35,234 nt of DNA from JAXGTD01 sp040775095 (GCA_040775095.1 JAXGTD010000029.1:1-35234); one strand, 5' to 3'; shown: positions 1 to 8,209, numbered from the stretch's first letter. Numbers and translations are program-made. The notes: generated by a model from the sequence alone, not told the origin.

Positions 1-353
1 CGCGACGACGCCTGGCCGCCGCAGGTCGCCACGCACGCCTTCATCGTCTCGAAGGGCACGTGGCCGGCGCAGCCGCCGTAGGCGAACTGCCGGCAGCTGT
101 CGGTCTTGTAGTCGTAGTAGAAGGCCGCCTTGTACGCCCTGCAGGGCCCCGCGTCGGGTCTTTCGAGGCAGCTGACATGGAGCTGGTCCGAGGCGAGCTC
201 GTCACCGTCGCTGCTGCAACCAGCCAATGCGACGGCGACCACCGCTATAAACGGCAGCCACCGCCAACGAGCGCCCCGACAGCGGCGCGCCGGTGCGGAC
301 CGCGTTACCCGGCGCGCCGACTCGGACCAGGAAATCGCGTTGGATGCAGTCAT
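1..353 (-). CDS. Kunitz/BPTI-domain lipoprotein, C-terminus cut by window edge
   Basis: Read on the minus strand from ATG at 353, with AGGAG just upstream, to the window edge without a stop; 117 residues are visible. A basic N-terminus and hydrophobic stretch end in the lipobox LAGC (Cys46), so this is a predicted lipoprotein. Residues 62-111 have six cysteines at 62, 71, 87, 95, 107 and 111, with gaps of 8, 15, 7, 11 and 3. BPTI has 8, 15, 7, 12 and 3. The motifs FYYD and FAYGGC are also Kunitz hallmarks. The residue after Cys71, the P1 position of Kunitz inhibitors, is Arg72, which in this family favours trypsin-like proteases. One residue is missing between Cys95 and the following Phe compared with BPTI. 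The role is inferred: an envelope-anchored protease inhibitor. Kunitz domains are rare in bacteria. A further C-terminal domain may lie outside the window. Confidence 0.85.
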   Translation of the reverse strand, partial: MTASNAISWSESARRVTRSAPARRCRGARWRWLPFIAVVAVALAGCSSDGDELASDQLHVSCLERPDAGPCRAYKAAFYYDYKTDSCRQFAYGGCAGHVPFETMKACVATCGGQASS

Positions 354-427
354 CGGCTCCTACAGGGGTTGGGGGCATGGTGGTATCGCACACCACCGCG
401 TTGCACCATCATTTTCAAGGGGACTGA

Positions 428-958
428 CTATCTGGCGCAAGTGTCGGTGCGCGAGCGCTGAAGACGTGTCGCGCGCCCCTTCGGGGCCTGTTTCCACCAG
501 TCGCGGTGCCGGAACTCGCTCGCGTCCCGCGCCATCTCGCGCCGCACCCCACCCCGGGCGAACCCCCAGCCCTTGACCCTTGGGCCGTGCAGGAACAGCG
601 TCCACGCCGGCCTCCCCCGCCGCAGCACGACGCGGTGGTAGTCATCGCCGCGCAGTCGGTTGAGCCGTCCCGGTGCGATGAATCGGGTCGTGGTCCGCGC
701 ATCGCGTGACTCGATCCGGGCGCCGCGGGCGAGCCGGATCTCCTCGTAGCCGCCGCTCAGGACCAGGCTCAGGGCCCGGTTCCAGGGGTGGTCGTGCAGG
801 CCGCGATCGGGGTCCGAATCGACGAATCGATGCAGATAGGCATGCCAGCCGAGGGCGCCGAGGAGATAGTAGCGCTCCAGATAGGGCTCACCCTGCTCGC
901 CGTTGATGATGCGGCAGGGCAGGCGATCGGTGATTCGGTGCAGCAGGGAGTCGATCAA
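428..958 (-). CDS. Cupin-fold protein of unknown function
   Basis: This encodes 176 residues from a TTG start; no clear Shine-Dalgarno is visible, so the start is uncertain. The motif GLHDHPWN near residue 53 followed by a glycine-rich strand (LSGGYEE) resembles the metal-binding half of small cupins, with two histidines that could bind a metal. A second histidine region, DDYHRVVL, fits the second cupin motif. The tail after about residue 150 is basic and lacks conserved features. It lies 57 bp downstream of the sucrose-phosphorylase-family gene on the same strand and 74 bp upstream of the Kunitz lipoprotein. The substrate cannot be told from the sequence. Confidence 0.65.
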   Translation of the reverse strand: MIDSLLHRITDRLPCRIINGEQGEPYLERYYLLGALGWHAYLHRFVDSDPDRGLHDHPWNRALSLVLSGGYEEIRLARGARIESRDARTTTRFIAPGRLNRLRGDDYHRVVLRRGRPAWTLFLHGPRVKGWGFARGGVRREMARDASEFRHRDWWKQAPKGRATRLQRSRTDTCAR

Positions 959-1015
959 GGTGTCTGTGTTCTCGATTGTGGAGAGCGGCGCGCGGGATTT
1001 TAAGCTGGCGGTGGC

Positions 1016-2782
1016 TCACTCCGCGAGCCCACGATCGATGCGCAGCCAGGCGACCTGGTAAGGCGCCAGCTCGAGCTTGCCCGAAAGCTCGGCGCCTGGC
1101 CCTGTCCAGTCGTCGATGAGCTCTTGCCAGCGACGTGCCTTCCAGCGTCGGTCGAGCCGGGCAAGTGAGAGCGGGTGTGGCGCTTCGCCCAGGTTTGCGA
1201 CCATCCAAAGTCGGTGACCGTCATCCGGAGCGATGCGCTCGATCCCAAACAGTCCCGCCGGTAGATCGATCACCCGTTGCGCGCCCTCCGGATGGAAGGC
1301 CGAGTCGGCACACCGCAACCGAAGCCGGCGCAGATACTCGGCAAAGATACGGCCAGCCGGGTGCTCGGAACCGGGATCGGTCATCGCGTCGATCTCCAGC
1401 TCTGACCACTTCTGGCGATTGATGCTGCGCGCACGCCCCGTGCGCTCGACGCCCATGAGGTCGTTCGACGCGCCGAGCAGGCTGTTGAAATAGATCCCCG
1501 GAATCCCCTGCAGACTCATCGCGATGGTCTGCGAGCACAGGAAGCGGGCGATCGCGACCCCATCGTCCCTGTCGTTGGCCAGGCGTAGCGCATCGAAGTA
1601 GGTGACGTTCAGCTCGTACGGGGTCGCGGTTCCATCCGGGTGGCTGCGCCGCGATACCAGGGCCCCCTGCCCCTCCATTGTGGCGACAAGGGCCTCGAGC
1701 TCGGCCGGAGGCAGCAGTCCCTCGAGTGGCCGCACGCCGATGCCGTCGTGGGAGGCGGTGAAATTGAAATAGGTGCAACCCGGCGGCGGTGGCTCCAGAC
1801 CCGCGGCCCAGTCCACGAGATAGCGCGCGTTGCCGGTGCGCAGCGCATGCAGCAGCAGCGGCGGCAGACTGAACTGGTAGACCATGTGCGCCTCGTCACC
1901 GGCGCCGAAGTAGCTCAGGTTCTCCGCATGCGGAACGTTGGTCTCGGTGATCACGAGGATGCCCGGCTCGAGCATGTCGAGCACATCGCGCAGCAGCTTG
2001 ACCACCTCGTGGGTCTCGGGCAGATGGATGCAGGGGGTGCCGACCCGCTTCCAGAGATAGGCGATCGCGTCCAGCCGGATGATCCGCGCACCGTTGTGGA
2101 CGTAGTAGAGCAGGATGTCGAGGAACTCGAACAGCACGTCGGGGTTGGAGAAATCGACATCGATCTGATCGGGGCCAAAGGTGGCCCAGACGTGCCGTTG
2201 CCCATAGGGTGTCTGCACCGGACGCAACAGCGCGGAGGTTCGTGGACGCACGACCGCGCCGAGGTCAGCATCGGGGTCGGTCTCGATGAAATAGTGCCGC
2301 TCCGGCGCCCAGCCGTTGCAGTAGGCGCGAAACCATTGGCTCTGACTCGAGACATGGTTGATGACCAGGTCGACCATGAGCCGGTAGTCGCTGGACAGGG
2401 CGAGGATATCGTCCCAGCTACCCAAGGCTGGATCAACCGCCCGATAGTCGATGACGGCGAACCCGTCGTCGGAGCTGTAGGGAAAGAACGGCAGCACGTG
2501 CACCGCGGACAACGCATCGCCAATGCGTTCTGTCAGGACACGGCGCAGCGTCTGGAGCGGCGCCTCACCATCGGCATGGACCATGTCGCCGTAGCAGATC
2601 AGGACCGCGTCGCGTTGATCCCAGCCGCGGCAATCCGCCGGGTCCGGGCAGGTGACACCGACCCCATAGCGGCCAACGACCAACTCCAGCCGGTTGAGCA
2701 GCCGCGGCAACAGCGCATCGCCATAGAGCACCCGCAGCCGTTGACTGATCCGCTTGAACAGGCTGCGTTCGACCACGCGCAT
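1016..2782 (-). CDS. GH13_18 sucrose-phosphorylase-family enzyme
   Basis: A 588-residue (beta/alpha)8 glycoside phosphorylase. Retaining GH13 catalytic residues are visible: nucleophile Asp238 in IIRLDAIAYLWK, acid/base Glu280 in VITETNVPHAEN, and transition-state Asp346 in NFTASHDGIGVRP. The N-terminal DVxxHVLPFFPYSSDDGF-like strand is typical of sucrose phosphorylases. The subfamily includes enzymes that phosphorolyse sucrose, sucrose 6'-phosphate, glucosylglycerol or glucosylglycerate to glucose 1-phosphate, and the acceptor cannot be assigned from sequence alone. At 588 residues it is longer than classical bifidobacterial sucrose phosphorylase (about 500), nearer the glucosylglycerate/glucosylglycerol phosphorylase type. 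It starts 3 bp after the stop of an upstream glycosyltransferase, so the two are probably co-translated, and a recycling role for a glucoside compatible solute is plausible (inference). Confidence 0.88.
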   Translation of the reverse strand: MRVVERSLFKRISQRLRVLYGDALLPRLLNRLELVVGRYGVGVTCPDPADCRGWDQRDAVLICYGDMVHADGEAPLQTLRRVLTERIGDALSAVHVLPFFPYSSDDGFAVIDYRAVDPALGSWDDILALSSDYRLMVDLVINHVSSQSQWFRAYCNGWAPERHYFIETDPDADLGAVVRPRTSALLRPVQTPYGQRHVWATFGPDQIDVDFSNPDVLFEFLDILLYYVHNGARIIRLDAIAYLWKRVGTPCIHLPETHEVVKLLRDVLDMLEPGILVITETNVPHAENLSYFGAGDEAHMVYQFSLPPLLLHALRTGNARYLVDWAAGLEPPPPGCTYFNFTASHDGIGVRPLEGLLPPAELEALVATMEGQGALVSRRSHPDGTATPYELNVTYFDALRLANDRDDGVAIARFLCSQTIAMSLQGIPGIYFNSLLGASNDLMGVERTGRARSINRQKWSELEIDAMTDPGSEHPAGRIFAEYLRRLRLRCADSAFHPEGAQRVIDLPAGLFGIERIAPDDGHRLWMVANLGEAPHPLSLARLDRRWKARRWQELIDDWTGPGAELSGKLELAPYQVAWLRIDRGLAE

Positions 2783-2785
2783 CGT

Positions 2786-4054
2786 TCACTCCGTCATGTT
2801 GCGGATGTTGTTGATGATGGAACGCAGGCTATCGCGGAGTACCCGATAGCTATAGTAGCGCCCCGCGACCCGGTAATTATGCTCGACGATCTGCACGCCG
2901 TACCCCGGATCCTCGAGGATGTGGCGGGTCTCGTCGACGACCCGCGCGTCGATCACCCCATCGATCGCCGGCAGCCTGAACCCCTTCGGCTCGATGTCGC
3001 GCTGATACACGGAGTAGCGCCCGATCACGATTGGCTTGCGGAAAAAGACCGCCTCGAGCAGGGCATTGCCAAAACCCTCGTACAGACTCGGGAAGGTGAC
3101 CAGGTCGGCATGCGGATACAGGTCCCTGAGCACGTACATCTTCTCCCCTTCCTCGTTGAGCTGGCGACGATCGGCGATGCGCTCGCCAAACAGCTTCAGC
3201 GACACCCCCTCGTCGCGGGCGAGGTGCTGGATCTGTCGGCTGTAGTCGGGCCCCTCGTCGTCGCCGCGGTGGGAGATGACCAGGTGGCAGCGCGGCAGCT
3301 TGAGCCGGCGGATCAGGTGGATCGCGTTCTCGATCCCCTTGCGCGGCACGATACGCGTCGGCTGGAGGATCAGCACATCGTCGTCGAGCAGACCAAGGGC
3401 ACGGCGCACGTCGGCGGCGTAGTCATCGGGGTCGCCCGGCGGATGCTCGAAATCGAACACGTTGGGGATCAATACGCTGGGTAGGCCCTTGCGCCACGCG
3501 ATCTCCTCGCGTGCGGCCTGGTTGATCACCACGTGCTGCAGGTGCGGGACCCGCGGTGGGAAGGCCATCTCCAGATAGTCATCGACCGCAGAGATCTGGA
3601 AGCGCTGCCGCTCCCATTGGAAGTCGTGGTGATGGGCGATGGCCGGCATCCCGGTCTCGAGCAGAAACTCGGTCAGCGCAACCCCGAGCGGGATGTGCAT
3701 CGGGATGGTCAGCGCATTCTCGATGATCAGGATATCCAGGTCGAACCTGTCCCGGAACTCGTACAAGGTCGCCTTCAGGTAGTCCGAGAGCTCGCGAATG
3801 CGCCGGCTGGCCTCGGCGCAGCGCCGGGTGCGGCCCCACAACTGGGAATTGATCCAGCGGTTCTCCGCGTGGTCGAAGAAGGCCTCAGGGATACACAGAC
3901 TGATCGATGGATCGCGATCCAGCACGCCCGCGTACCAGTAACTGACGTGCCCTCCGGTCCACAGCACCTCGGCCCACTTGGCGGCCTCCAGAGAGACCCC
4001 ATCGTTGCCGGCGAAACGGGTCGAGACAAAACCGATATGCTCAGGCTGCTTCAT
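2786..4054 (-). CDS. GT4-like retaining glycosyltransferase
   Basis: 422 residues from the ATG at 4054. The frame stays open far upstream to 6310, but that extension is low-complexity antisense to other genes, and similarity-like sequence begins at MKQPEHIGFVSTRF. The GT-B fold is supported by the N-terminal GNDGVSLEAAKWAEVL segment, AHHHDFQWER in the middle, the donor-site strand LQPTRIVPRKGIENAI, and the E-x7-E motif EGFGNALLE near the C-terminus. The product probably takes a nucleotide-sugar donor in the cytoplasm. Its stop is 3 bp before the GH13_18 phosphorylase gene, which suggests synthesis and phosphorolysis of the same glucoside or linked sugars. Donor and acceptor are unknown. Confidence 0.82.
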   Translation of the reverse strand: MKQPEHIGFVSTRFAGNDGVSLEAAKWAEVLWTGGHVSYWYAGVLDRDPSISLCIPEAFFDHAENRWINSQLWGRTRRCAEASRRIRELSDYLKATLYEFRDRFDLDILIIENALTIPMHIPLGVALTEFLLETGMPAIAHHHDFQWERQRFQISAVDDYLEMAFPPRVPHLQHVVINQAAREEIAWRKGLPSVLIPNVFDFEHPPGDPDDYAADVRRALGLLDDDVLILQPTRIVPRKGIENAIHLIRRLKLPRCHLVISHRGDDEGPDYSRQIQHLARDEGVSLKLFGERIADRRQLNEEGEKMYVLRDLYPHADLVTFPSLYEGFGNALLEAVFFRKPIVIGRYSVYQRDIEPKGFRLPAIDGVIDARVVDETRHILEDPGYGVQIVEHNYRVAGRYYSYRVLRDSLRSIINNIRNMTE

Positions 4055-4175
4055 AGGTCGATGTCGGCGGACCCCCACACGCGGGCGGAGATCCCATGTG
4101 GCTGGAGACGAAAGATGACGGTAGCAATGGCCACGCCAATGGCCGGTTGAGTACTCGACCCGCTGCACCAGCGTG

Positions 4176-4195
4176 GGTCGGCGGAAACGCCGACC
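4176..4195. other. Perfect 8-bp stem-loop with GAAA tetraloop
   Basis: GGTCGGCG, GAAA, then CGCCGACC: an uninterrupted 8-bp stem closed by a GNRA tetraloop. It lies in the leader region between the divergent glycosyltransferase genes, about 120 bp upstream of the minus-strand start. There is no T-run, so it is not a simple intrinsic terminator. It could be part of a 5' leader structure. Confidence 0.6.
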
Positions 4196-4390
4196 GGGGA
4201 CTGGCCACGGGCCCCGCGGCGGCCCCATTCCACCGCGACCTGGCGTGGCGCATGGCCCACGCCGTCGGGCTGCCTGCCCCAGCGCAGGGGCAACTTGTAC
4301 CGATCGGGGGCGAGCGTCAAGTCCGTGGGCCCGGCCATCGCCGTGCATCTGCACAAAGCAGGTGCTGGCAGGCACCTTCTTGGGACATGC

Positions 4391-4533
4391 TGATCCGATG
4401 CCGTCCTGGCATCGGATCAGCTCGCGAACCGGAAAACGCGGTTTCCGATTCGCTCCATTTTCAGTCACTTGGGTGCCTGAAAACGCCGGGCCTTCGGCGG
4501 CCCGGATCCGAAACGCGTTAGATCCGCGCTTCC
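4391..4533 (+). repeat. Structured dispersed repeat, copy A
   Basis: The most complete copy of a repeat seen three times in the window. It contains four stem-loops in order: a perfect 12-bp stem 4391-4402/4408-4419 with loop GTCCT; TCAGTCA/TGCCTGA at 4461-4480; CCGGGCC/GGCCCGG at 4486-4505 with loop TTCGGC; and GAAACGCG/CGCGCTTC at 4510-4532 with a 7-nt loop. Between them lies the shared line GCTCGCGAACC...CGGTTTCCGATTCGC. The other copies are at 22631-22751 (same orientation, first hairpin lost except its right arm) and 16081-16195 (inverted). All copies are intergenic. Confidence 0.8.
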
Positions 4534-4624
4534 TTTGGGGCGGACAACGACGCCCTGCCCCGAGCGTGTTAGGGTAGGCCCCTGCCCACTCATCGCCAGA
4601 CATCCTCGCTCCAAACGGCACAAG

Positions 4625-6079
4625 ATGCGCCTCGCGATCCTCCATTTTCATCTGCAGACCGGTGGCGTCACCCGGGTGATACGCCATGCATGCGAGGCGC
4701 TCACGGGGGCAGGCTACCGGATCCTGGTGATGAGCGGCGAGCCGCCGCAACAGCCAATGCCGGTGGGCGTCGACGTCGCGGTGGTTCCAGGGCTCGCGTA
4801 CGAAGAACGGCGTGCGCCGCTGGATCCCGCGGCCCTCGCCGCCGAGCTCACCCGGAGCGCCGGCGACGCGCTCGGCGGGCCCCCGGAGCTGTGGCACGTC
4901 CACAACCACTGCCTTGGCAAGAACCTGGCATTGCCCGGGGCACTGGCCCTCCTGGCCAGGCGCGGTCACCGGATGCTGCTGCAGCCCCACGACTTTGCCG
5001 AGGACGGACGACCGGCACTCTACCAGCGCATGTTGGAGGGGATCGCGGGCGGTGACACCAGGCGCCTCGATGCCCTCCTCTACCCGATCGCGCCGCAGGT
5101 CCATTACGCGGTGATCAATGAGCGGGATCGACGTTTTCTCGCCGCGGCGGGCATCCCGCCGGGGCAATGCCACCTGTTGCCCAACGCGGTCGCAATCGGT
5201 ACGCCCGCCAGTACGGCCACCCGGCCCGGGGGCACGGGCCGTTTGTGGCTCTACCCCACCCGCGCGATTCGCCGCAAGAACCTCGGCGAGCTGTTGTTGT
5301 GGGCCACCGTCGGCGCACCGGGTGACCGTTTCGCGGCGACCCAGGCGCCCCAGAATCCAGTGGAGCAACCCCGCTACCGGCGCTGGGTCGCGTTGGCCGA
5401 GGAGTTGAAGCTGCCGGTCGAGTTTGGGCTCGGCCAGCGCGTCGATGACTTCCCGGCCCTGTTGGCCTCCAGTCACGCGTTGATGACGACCAGCGTGGGG
5501 GAAGGGTTCGGGCTCGCATTCCTCGAACCCTGGCTCATCGGTCGCGCATTGGTGGGGCGCGACCTGCCCGAAATCACCGCGGATTTTCGCGTGGCGGGCA
5601 TCGATCTGAGCGCGCTGTATCCGCGACTTGACGTGCCGCTCGACTGGGTCGATGCGCCGCGGCTGCGCCGCGCCTTGGCGCATGCCCTGAAGGCCAATGC
5701 AGAGGCCTACCAACGCCGTGCCGGCGCCAACGCGCTGGAGCGCGCCTGGCAGACGGCCGTGGCCGAGGACCTGATCGACTTCGGGCGGCTCGATGAGGTG
5801 GCCCAGGAGACGGTTCTGCGCCGGCTGGTGGCCGATGCATCGGCGCGCTCCGCGCTGGTCCCGGCGACCCTGGAGACAATCCAGGACGAACGGGTCCTCG
5901 CTGCCAATCGGACCATCATCGAGCGCGACTACAGCGTTGCCGGTTACGCGCGTCACTTGCACGGCATCTACCAGGCCGCGCTCGCGTCGGCGCCCTCGTC
6001 CCAGATCCACGCGGGCGACGGCGCGGCGTTGCTCGATTGTTTCCTCGCCCCCGAGCGGCTCTCGCTCTTGCGTACCTGA
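4625..6079 (+). CDS. GT-B fold glycosyltransferase
   Basis: 484 residues from ATG at 4625 (MRLAILHFHLQTGGVTRV); the frame is open 30 codons further upstream but the Rossmann strand begins here. Typical GT-B signs are the N-terminal TGGVTRVIRHACEAL loop-helix, LLQPHDFAEDGRP in the middle (compare HHHDF in the glycosyltransferase at 2786-4054), the donor-domain strand LYPTRAIRRKNLGELL, and the C-terminal GEGFGLAFLEPW, which carries an E-x7-E arrangement. The last 100 residues are a helical extension. Its stop overlaps the start of the following HAD gene (TGATG), so the two are translationally coupled. A GT followed by a HAD phosphatase is a common layout for making phosphorylated and then free sugar-based solutes, but the product is not determinable here. 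Confidence 0.82.
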   Translation: MRLAILHFHLQTGGVTRVIRHACEALTGAGYRILVMSGEPPQQPMPVGVDVAVVPGLAYEERRAPLDPAALAAELTRSAGDALGGPPELWHVHNHCLGKNLALPGALALLARRGHRMLLQPHDFAEDGRPALYQRMLEGIAGGDTRRLDALLYPIAPQVHYAVINERDRRFLAAAGIPPGQCHLLPNAVAIGTPASTATRPGGTGRLWLYPTRAIRRKNLGELLLWATVGAPGDRFAATQAPQNPVEQPRYRRWVALAEELKLPVEFGLGQRVDDFPALLASSHALMTTSVGEGFGLAFLEPWLIGRALVGRDLPEITADFRVAGIDLSALYPRLDVPLDWVDAPRLRRALAHALKANAEAYQRRAGANALERAWQTAVAEDLIDFGRLDEVAQETVLRRLVADASARSALVPATLETIQDERVLAANRTIIERDYSVAGYARHLHGIYQAALASAPSSQIHAGDGAALLDCFLAPERLSLLRT

Positions 6080-6990
6080 TGCCGGGCAGGCTGGAACCCA
6101 GGATGACCGCGGACCCTTCGCTGATCGCGCGCATCCGCGCGATGACCACACCGCTCCAGCCAAGGCCAACCGGCCTGGTACCCCGTCTGGCGCCGCTGGG
6201 CGGGATTCGCGCCGTGCTCTTCGACGTGTACGGCACGCTGTTGGTCTCCGGTTGCGGCGATATCGGTCTGACGGCGGGGCAGAGCGGCACGGAGATCCTC
6301 CAGCAGGCACTGATCGCCGCCGGGCTCGATCTCAAGGGGGTCGCGCCGGAACGCCTCGTCGACACCGCCCTGAACGACGCGATCCATGCCAGCCATGCGC
6401 GCGCGAAGGCCGCGGGAACACGCTTTCCGGAGGTGGACATCCTGGAGATCTGGTCGGAGGTGCTGCAACGGCTCGGGCTGACGGCCGACCTGCCGGCGCG
6501 GCGCCGAATCGCGATCGAGTACGAGCTTCGCGTCAACGCCGTCTGGCCCATGCCCGGCATGGCGGACCTGATCGAAACCCTCGCGGCACGCGGCTATGTC
6601 CTGGGCCTGGTCTCCAACGCGCAGTTCTACACGCCACTGTTGCTGGAGGCCTTTCTCGGCCGGCCGCTCGAGGCCGCCGGCGTGGACCCCGGCTGCTGCG
6701 GCTGGTCGTATCGCCTGCTCGAGGGAAAACCTTCGCCGCGAGTCTTCCTGGAGGCGCTGGACGGACTGCGTGCCAGGCACGGCATCGATCCGCCGCGGGT
6801 GCTCTACGTCGGCAACGACATGCGCAACGATATCTGGCCCGCCGGGGCGCTGGGCTGCCCAACCGCGCTCTTCGCCGGCGATGAGCGTTCGCTGCGGCTG
6901 CGCGAGAACGACCCGGACCTCGATGGCGTACGGCCCGAGCGGATCATCACCCGGCTGCCGCAGATCTCCGACAAGCTGCTGGTGGATTGA
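6079..6990 (+). CDS. HAD-superfamily hydrolase with DxY motif I
   Basis: 303 residues; start ATG at 6079 overlaps the upstream stop by one base. HAD motif I is VLFDVYGTLLVSG, with nucleophile Asp49 and Tyr51 where most phosphatases have the second Asp. Motif II is LVSNAQF, the motif III lysine is in EGKPSPRVF, and motif IV is VGNDMRND (from residue 244). A cap domain sits between motifs I and II (about residues 65-165). The D-x-Y form is usual in 2-haloacid dehalogenases and occurs in some other HAD branches, so phosphatase activity is likely from context but not shown. The first 40 residues are an extra N-terminal segment. Coupling to the glycosyltransferase suggests they act on the same product. 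Confidence 0.82.
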   Translation: MPGRLEPRMTADPSLIARIRAMTTPLQPRPTGLVPRLAPLGGIRAVLFDVYGTLLVSGCGDIGLTAGQSGTEILQQALIAAGLDLKGVAPERLVDTALNDAIHASHARAKAAGTRFPEVDILEIWSEVLQRLGLTADLPARRRIAIEYELRVNAVWPMPGMADLIETLAARGYVLGLVSNAQFYTPLLLEAFLGRPLEAAGVDPGCCGWSYRLLEGKPSPRVFLEALDGLRARHGIDPPRVLYVGNDMRNDIWPAGALGCPTALFAGDERSLRLRENDPDLDGVRPERIITRLPQISDKLLVD

Positions 6991-7020
6991 CGGGGCCCGG
7001 AGACCGCGCCGCTGGCATCG

Positions 7021-8202
7021 CTACGCCCATCGGCGAAGCATCGGTTCGATCCGCGCGATCGCCTCCCGCAGACGCTCGACATCGGTCGTGTAGGCGAAGC
7101 GCAGCATGCGCCCGGTATCGGCATCGCCGAAATCGCACCCAGGGGTGACGGCAACGTACGCCTGCTCCAGCAACGCGTGGCACAGCGCATCGGCATCGCC
7201 GCCCCCGCCGGGTATCCGGGCGTAGACATAGAACGCGCCCCGCGGCGGCGCCGGCACCTCGAGGCCGAGCGACTCCAATGCCGGCACCAGATAACCCCTG
7301 CGTTCCTGAAACCGCTGACGTCGTTGCTCGAGGATCTCGAGCGTGCCGGGGGCAAAGGCGGCCAGCGCGGCCTGTTGCGACAGGGTGGGCGCGGCCAGGT
7401 ACAGGTTCTGCGCCAGGCGATCGAGCAGATCGACCGCGGCGGACGGCGCCACCACCCAGCCGAGCCGCCAGCCGGTCATGCCAAAGTACTTGGAAAAACT
7501 GTTGACGACGAACACGCCCTCGTCACCCAACGCCAAGGCGGTGTGATCCTCGCCGTCATAGACGAGCCCCTGGTAGATCTCGTCCACGACCAACGCGACC
7601 CCTTTGGCGGCGGCCAGCGCATGGAGCTCCGCCATCGGGCCTGGGGCGAGTAAGGTGCCGGTCGGGTTGGACGGGCTTGCGACCATCACCGCGGCCACCT
7701 GCTCCGACCAGGCGTCAACCGCGCGCGCGGCCGTCAACTGATAGGCGTCCTCCGGCCCAACCGGCACGGGCTGCGGGCAGCCGCCTGCAAGCAGGACCAT
7801 ATGCCGATTGCATGGATAACCCGGGTCGGCCATCAGCACGGAGTCGCCGCCGCCGACCAGGGCGGCCAGCACGAGCTGCAGCGCCCCCGATCCACCCGGG
7901 GTGACGAAGATCCGCCGTGGGTCCACCACCAGGCCATAGCGCTCGGCGTAATAGCCGGCGATGGCCTCGCGCAGCGCCGGCAACCCCGCCGCCGGGGTGT
8001 AGCCGAGGCGCCCGAGGTCGAGGGCGCGCCGTGCCGCCTCGATCACGGGTGCCGGTGTTGGGAAGTCCGGCTCGCCGATCTCCATGTGGATCACGTCGTG
8101 GCCGTCGGCCTCGAGGGCGCGTGCACGCGCGAGCATGCGCATCGCGTGGAACGGCGCGACGCGCAGCGCGCGCTGGCTGTGTCGGAACGGGAGCGCTGTC
8201 AT
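7021..8202 (-). CDS. PLP-dependent class I/II aminotransferase
   Basis: 393 residues from ATG at 8202. It is a fold-type I aminotransferase of the aspartate/alanine-like group: substrate-binding EIGEPDFPTP (residues 41-50), PSNPTGT (177-183), VVDEIY (205-210), the Schiff-base Lys238 in NSFSKYFGMTGWRLGW, and the C-terminal LRFAY with the carboxylate-binding arginine. It makes amino acids by exchanging an amino group with a 2-oxo acid. The specific substrate (aspartate, alanine or aromatic) is not clear. Its start is 7 bp from the cbbY stop on the same strand, so the two probably share a transcript. Confidence 0.88.
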   Translation of the reverse strand: MTALPFRHSQRALRVAPFHAMRMLARARALEADGHDVIHMEIGEPDFPTPAPVIEAARRALDLGRLGYTPAAGLPALREAIAGYYAERYGLVVDPRRIFVTPGGSGALQLVLAALVGGGDSVLMADPGYPCNRHMVLLAGGCPQPVPVGPEDAYQLTAARAVDAWSEQVAAVMVASPSNPTGTLLAPGPMAELHALAAAKGVALVVDEIYQGLVYDGEDHTALALGDEGVFVVNSFSKYFGMTGWRLGWVVAPSAAVDLLDRLAQNLYLAAPTLSQQAALAAFAPGTLEILEQRRQRFQERRGYLVPALESLGLEVPAPPRGAFYVYARIPGGGGDADALCHALLEQAYVAVTPGCDFGDADTGRMLRFAYTTDVERLREAIARIEPMLRRWA

Positions 8203-8209
8203 CGGCCGA

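Larger units (their letters stand above)
4055..4624. other. Intergenic region with stem-loops between divergent sugar genes
   Basis: 570 bp between two divergent glycosyltransferase genes. It holds a perfect 8-bp stem with GAAA tetraloop (4176-4195), a 6-bp stem followed by T-rich sequence (4360-4377), and a 143-bp structured repeat (4391-4533, annotated separately). A minus-strand frame at 4051-4338 (96 codons from ATG at 4338) ends in TGA overlapping the ATG of the glycosyltransferase (ATGA). Its product has no recognisable domain and no Shine-Dalgarno, so it is not called as a gene. Divergent promoters must lie here, but no good -35/-10 pair was found. Confidence 0.6.

Noticed and set aside
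1640..3484. 614-codon plus-strand frame opposite the phosphorylase and glycosyltransferase
   Set aside because: Antisense to two genes with clear catalytic motifs; product rich in Asp, His and Val with no domain.
4055..6310. Upstream extension of the minus-strand glycosyltransferase frame to 1174 codons
   Set aside because: It runs antisense through the plus-strand glycosyltransferase and HAD genes, and its product there is Arg/Gly/Pro-rich without domains; an artefact of high GC.
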